Of a stretch of 6,816 bases of DNA, positions 4,587 to 6,816 are shown in pieces. The stretch is from an uncultured Bacilli bacterium (lineage in GTDB: Bacteria > Bacillota_I > Bacilli_A > RF39 > UBA660), in assembly GCA_944358565.1 (NCBI GenBank), contig CALVRK010000056.1, positions 1 to 6,816 of the forward strand. Reading direction: 5' to 3'. Each line of letters starts with the position of its first letter. Position 1 is the first letter of the stretch. Under the pieces are notes generated by a model. That model was not told the origin of the DNA. It did no database searches and was given only the letters and a program-made list of their open reading frames with translations. The translations under genes and the position numbers were made by a program.

Positions 4587-6191
4587 ATGGATAAATTTAA
4601 AAAAAACAAAAAGAAAATATTGATAGGATTTTTGATTATAGGGGTGCTGGTGTGTTTAGGATATGCAGGGTATAAATACTACAAACATTATGAAGATACA
4701 AAACATGAAAATGAAAATTGGCTCAGCAAACATATTTCTTTGGATATGAACTCTGAAGGGGTTTATGAGGTTAAAGCTGATGAAGATATATCGATTTTTA
4801 ATTTAGCATATCAAAATGTTATTGAAAGTAAAATAGAGTCGCTCAAACATTCTGATGATTATTCTTTAGAACATCCCCTACTCATTTATAATCCTTATGG
4901 AACTGGCAGTTTATCTTATTATGTATATTTAGGTAAAAATTACGATGATTTAAGTTATGTGGTTAGTTCTGAAGGGTATGCGGATTATAAGCATGCTTTA
5001 GGTGAGGAAGATGAATACCAATTAATTGGGTTTATCCCAGGAGCTAAAAATACTTTAACATTAAAAAATGATGATATAACTTTTGAAATAACTGTGACAA
5101 CACCTGATGTTAAGGCAGATGTTGATATTCAGCTTGAAAAAGATGATGGTGATAGTGATGAAGAATTAACTGATGGATTATATACCGTTTTAGGTCATGA
5201 TAAAAATTATGAGGCAAATGTTTATCTATATGATAATGAAGGCGTTTTAAGAAATGAACTTGTTTTAAATGATTACCGTGCGGATAGAATTATCTTTGAT
5301 GATGACTATATGTATTATCCATATGAAAGCCGTGGAATTATAAAGGTAAACTCATTAGGTAAAATTGTTCAAATATATGGTCTTGGGAAATATAAAATGC
5401 ATCATGATATGATTTTAGATGACAATAAACTTATAATCTTAGTTGATGAAGTTGGTGAAGATACTAAAGAAGATGTTATCGTTACTTTAGATTTAGATTC
5501 TGGAGATGTTAAAAAAGTAGTTGATATGAAAGATTTACTTCCAGAGCTTTATGAGAAAGCTGTTTTGCCTGATGATAATAAAACTTTGGACTGGGTTCAT
5601 TTAAATGCACTTACTTTAAAAGGTGATGATTTAATTTTAAGTTCTAGAGAACTATCAACAATAATTTATGTATCGGATTATGAGACGGATCCAACTATTA
5701 AATATTTAATTACTGATGAAAGTATGTTAGAAGGAACTTCTTATGATGATTTATTATATGAAAAGATTGGGGACTTTGTCTCACAAGCTGGTCAACATGC
5801 CGTTACTTATATTCCGGGTGAAAGTGATGATGAATATTATTTAATAATGTTTAATAATAATTATGCTTCAATTGTAACAAGACCAGATTTTGAATGGGAC
5901 AATTATCCTGGTACTGGAAGTTATGAAGATGGTGAGACTTCTTATTACTATATGTATAAGATTAATGAAAATAAGCAAACTTATGAACTTGAAGATAGTT
6001 TAGAAATTCCATATTCTAGTATTGTTAGTAGTGTTCAATTTTATGATGATAATTTAGTTGTCGGAAGTGGCATGGATAATTCATTTGGTGAATATGATCA
6101 AGATGGGAATTTGATCAAAGAGTTTAAGTATGGAGCTAAGAAATATGCTTATAGGGTGTTTAAATATTCATTTGATAATTGGTTTAATTAA
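4587..6191 (+). CDS. assT: Membrane-anchored aryl-sulfate sulfotransferase (AssT family)
   Basis: PAPS-independent enzyme that moves sulfate from one phenolic sulfate ester to another phenol through a sulfo-histidine intermediate (family knowledge). Residues 1-10 are Lys-rich and 11-30 form one hydrophobic segment (ILIGFLIIGVLVCLGYAGY). It is probably a signal anchor with the enzyme outside the cell; C23 is not in a lipobox. Residues ~48-175 match the family's N-terminal beta domain (NPYGTGSLS at 102-110, FIPGAKNTLTL at 149-159). From ~197 on is the beta-propeller with the catalytic set: H272/H273 in MHHDM, H338 and N340 in DWVHLN, R354 in LSSR, and H404 in GQHAV, the likely sulfated His by comparison with E. 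coli AssT. The propeller has no Cys, unlike E. coli AssT, which has a disulfide made by DsbL/DsbI. The sequence is acidic and Tyr-rich. It is a single-gene unit with its own promoter, SD and terminator. The natural donor and acceptor (host phenol sulfates, drugs, bacterial phenols) are unknown. Confidence 0.92.
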   Translation: MDKFKKNKKKILIGFLIIGVLVCLGYAGYKYYKHYEDTKHENENWLSKHISLDMNSEGVYEVKADEDISIFNLAYQNVIESKIESLKHSDDYSLEHPLLIYNPYGTGSLSYYVYLGKNYDDLSYVVSSEGYADYKHALGEEDEYQLIGFIPGAKNTLTLKNDDITFEITVTTPDVKADVDIQLEKDDGDSDEELTDGLYTVLGHDKNYEANVYLYDNEGVLRNELVLNDYRADRIIFDDDYMYYPYESRGIIKVNSLGKIVQIYGLGKYKMHHDMILDDNKLIILVDEVGEDTKEDVIVTLDLDSGDVKKVVDMKDLLPELYEKAVLPDDNKTLDWVHLNALTLKGDDLILSSRELSTIIYVSDYETDPTIKYLITDESMLEGTSYDDLLYEKIGDFVSQAGQHAVTYIPGESDDEYYLIMFNNNYASIVTRPDFEWDNYPGTGSYEDGETSYYYMYKINENKQTYELEDSLEIPYSSIVSSVQFYDDNLVVGSGMDNSFGEYDQDGNLIKEFKYGAKKYAYRVFKYSFDNWFN

Positions 6192-6224
6192 AAGATTTAC
6201 GCGGAATTAACGTAAATCTTTTTT
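6187..6224. terminator. Bidirectional terminator between assT and the 129-aa gene
   Basis: A perfect 12-bp hairpin (AAAAGATTTACG 6190-6201, complement 6211-6222) with a 9-nt loop. On the + strand it ends in six T (6219-6224); on the minus strand TTTT followed by AATT lies at the far arm. The minus-strand stop codon (6207-6209) sits in the loop, and the assT stop overlaps the first arm. Confidence 0.87.
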
Positions 6225-6596
6225 ATATACATTTATTTTTATTAGTTCTTGTTTTGCTATAATAGCTTCATAAAAGTTTTCATATTTAAAGCCATATTTA
6301 GTAGCTAAATTATTTGATTTTGTTAAATATACTGGGATATGTAATGTTATATATTTAAAATCATTTTTTAATGTTTTAAAAATCAATTCCATTATTTTGC
6401 TATTTTCCATTATATCTGGTTTAATGATTCTTATCATCAGCCTATTATTTTCATCAATAAAAACCCAAAAATCTTTATAATTTGATTTATCATATATTCT
6501 ATAATAAATACAGTTACCACTTTTAACTCCTTCGCCAACTAGTGATTGTTTCATGCCCTTATCTAATTTGCTATAGCTTAACTTTTCTATTTTCAT
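6207..6596 (-). CDS. Uncharacterised 129-aa protein, possibly GNAT-like
   Basis: A small soluble protein with no signal or membrane segment. It has no certain family match. The order of short strands and helices, and the end (SNNLATKYGFKYENFYEAI), recall the last helix-strand of GNAT acetyltransferases, where an A..YEK.GF pattern is common. However, no acetyl-CoA-binding Q/R-x-x-G-x-G/A loop is visible, so enzymatic activity is doubtful. The ATG at 6596 overlaps the topoisomerase stop codon as ATGA and has no good SD, so translation probably depends on re-initiation by ribosomes finishing topA. Lys/Ile/Tyr-rich composition fits the genome. The stop codon lies in the loop of the shared terminator. 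I regard the gene as probably real because of the coupling and terminator placement. Confidence 0.75.
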   Translation of the reverse strand: MKIEKLSYSKLDKGMKQSLVGEGVKSGNCIYYRIYDKSNYKDFWVFIDENNRLMIRIIKPDIMENSKIMELIFKTLKNDFKYITLHIPVYLTKSNNLATKYGFKYENFYEAIIAKQELIKINVYKKDLR

Positions 6597-6816
6597 AAAT
6601 TTTTCGTATAATCACATTTTGAACATTTAATTTTATCTTTTTTTTCGACAAGCATTTCGCCACATTCTGGACATTTTTCACCAATCGGTTTATCCCAATA
6701 AGCTGTTTTACATTTAGGGTAGTTATTACATCCATAGAATATCTTGCCTTTTCTTGTTTTCTTTAGGGTTATTTTGCCATCGCAATTTGGACAGTCACAA
6801 ATAATCTTTTCTTCTT
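6593..6816 (-). CDS. topA: DNA topoisomerase I, C-terminal zinc-ribbon part (5' end beyond window)
   Basis: The last 73 residues of a protein entering from the right edge. They carry a complete four-Cys ribbon of the bacterial topoisomerase I type (CPNC...KIFYGCNNYPKC) and then a second (CPECGEMLVEKK...CSKCDY), ending in TKNL and TGA. FYGC-x-NYPxC is the hallmark of the Topo I C-terminal zinc fingers, which bind single-stranded DNA and assist relaxation of negative supercoils. The catalytic Toprim and Tyr domains lie outside the window, so identification rests on the ribbons alone. Another protein carrying this ribbon is possible but less likely. The TGA stop overlaps the ATG of the next gene, forming a tight two-gene unit. 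It is also the only TGA stop among the intact genes in the window and supports the standard code. Confidence 0.85.
   Translation of the reverse strand, partial: EEKIICDCPNCDGKITLKKTRKGKIFYGCNNYPKCKTAYWDKPIGEKCPECGEMLVEKKDKIKCSKCDYTKNL

Noticed and set aside
4597..4680. Lipoprotein signal at C23 of AssT
   Set aside because: The residues before the Cys (V-L-V) do not fit a lipobox with G/A/S at -1, so a signal anchor is more likely.

Overview
The window looks like a chromosomal segment of a low-GC Firmicutes-type bacterium, probably a gut-associated Bacilli/Mollicutes-like lineage. This is inferred from very AT-rich DNA, TAA as nearly every stop, SD-led genes, an RNase J, and a PAPS-independent aryl-sulfate sulfotransferase. 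The standard code applies: every Trp codon in the intact genes is TGG, and the topoisomerase fragment ends in TGA.

Left part (1-3860). A 5'-truncated RNase J gene runs on the + strand. It converges on a three-gene minus-strand operon: an unknown 239-aa protein, enolase and a type IV prepilin-like protein. Each gene overlaps the next (14 and 11 nt), and the operon appears to start from an extended -10 promoter near 3804-3812. RNase J and the operon share a bidirectional hairpin terminator whose 5' arm lies inside the last RNase J codons.

Centre (3840-4590). A good sigma-A-type promoter drives a tRNA-Arg(UCU) with encoded CCA, followed by an intrinsic terminator. Behind the tRNA lies a decayed accessory patch of about 570 bp. 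It holds a short direct repeat, a start-less XRE-type helix-turn-helix remnant with a 9-bp tandem duplication, and on the opposite strand the last ~60 codons of an IS605/IS607-type TnpB nuclease. The TnpB remnant keeps the CPxC...HDRDYNASINI signature but is broken by stops and frameshifts. A gene-sized frame does not represent it, so it is easily missed.

Right part (4540-6816). A promoter and strong SD drive a 534-aa membrane-anchored aryl-sulfate sulfotransferase (AssT family) with all the recognisable catalytic residues. It converges, through a second bidirectional terminator, on a 129-aa protein of uncertain (perhaps GNAT-like) nature. That protein's start codon overlaps (ATGA) the stop codon of a topoisomerase I gene whose C-terminal zinc ribbons enter from the right edge.

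I found no convincing new multi-gene system. The points most worth a second look are the cryptic TnpB remnant, the eno-prepilin overlapping operon with a shortened enolase C-terminus, the cysteine-poor anchored AssT, and the very short 5' leaders of two promoters.
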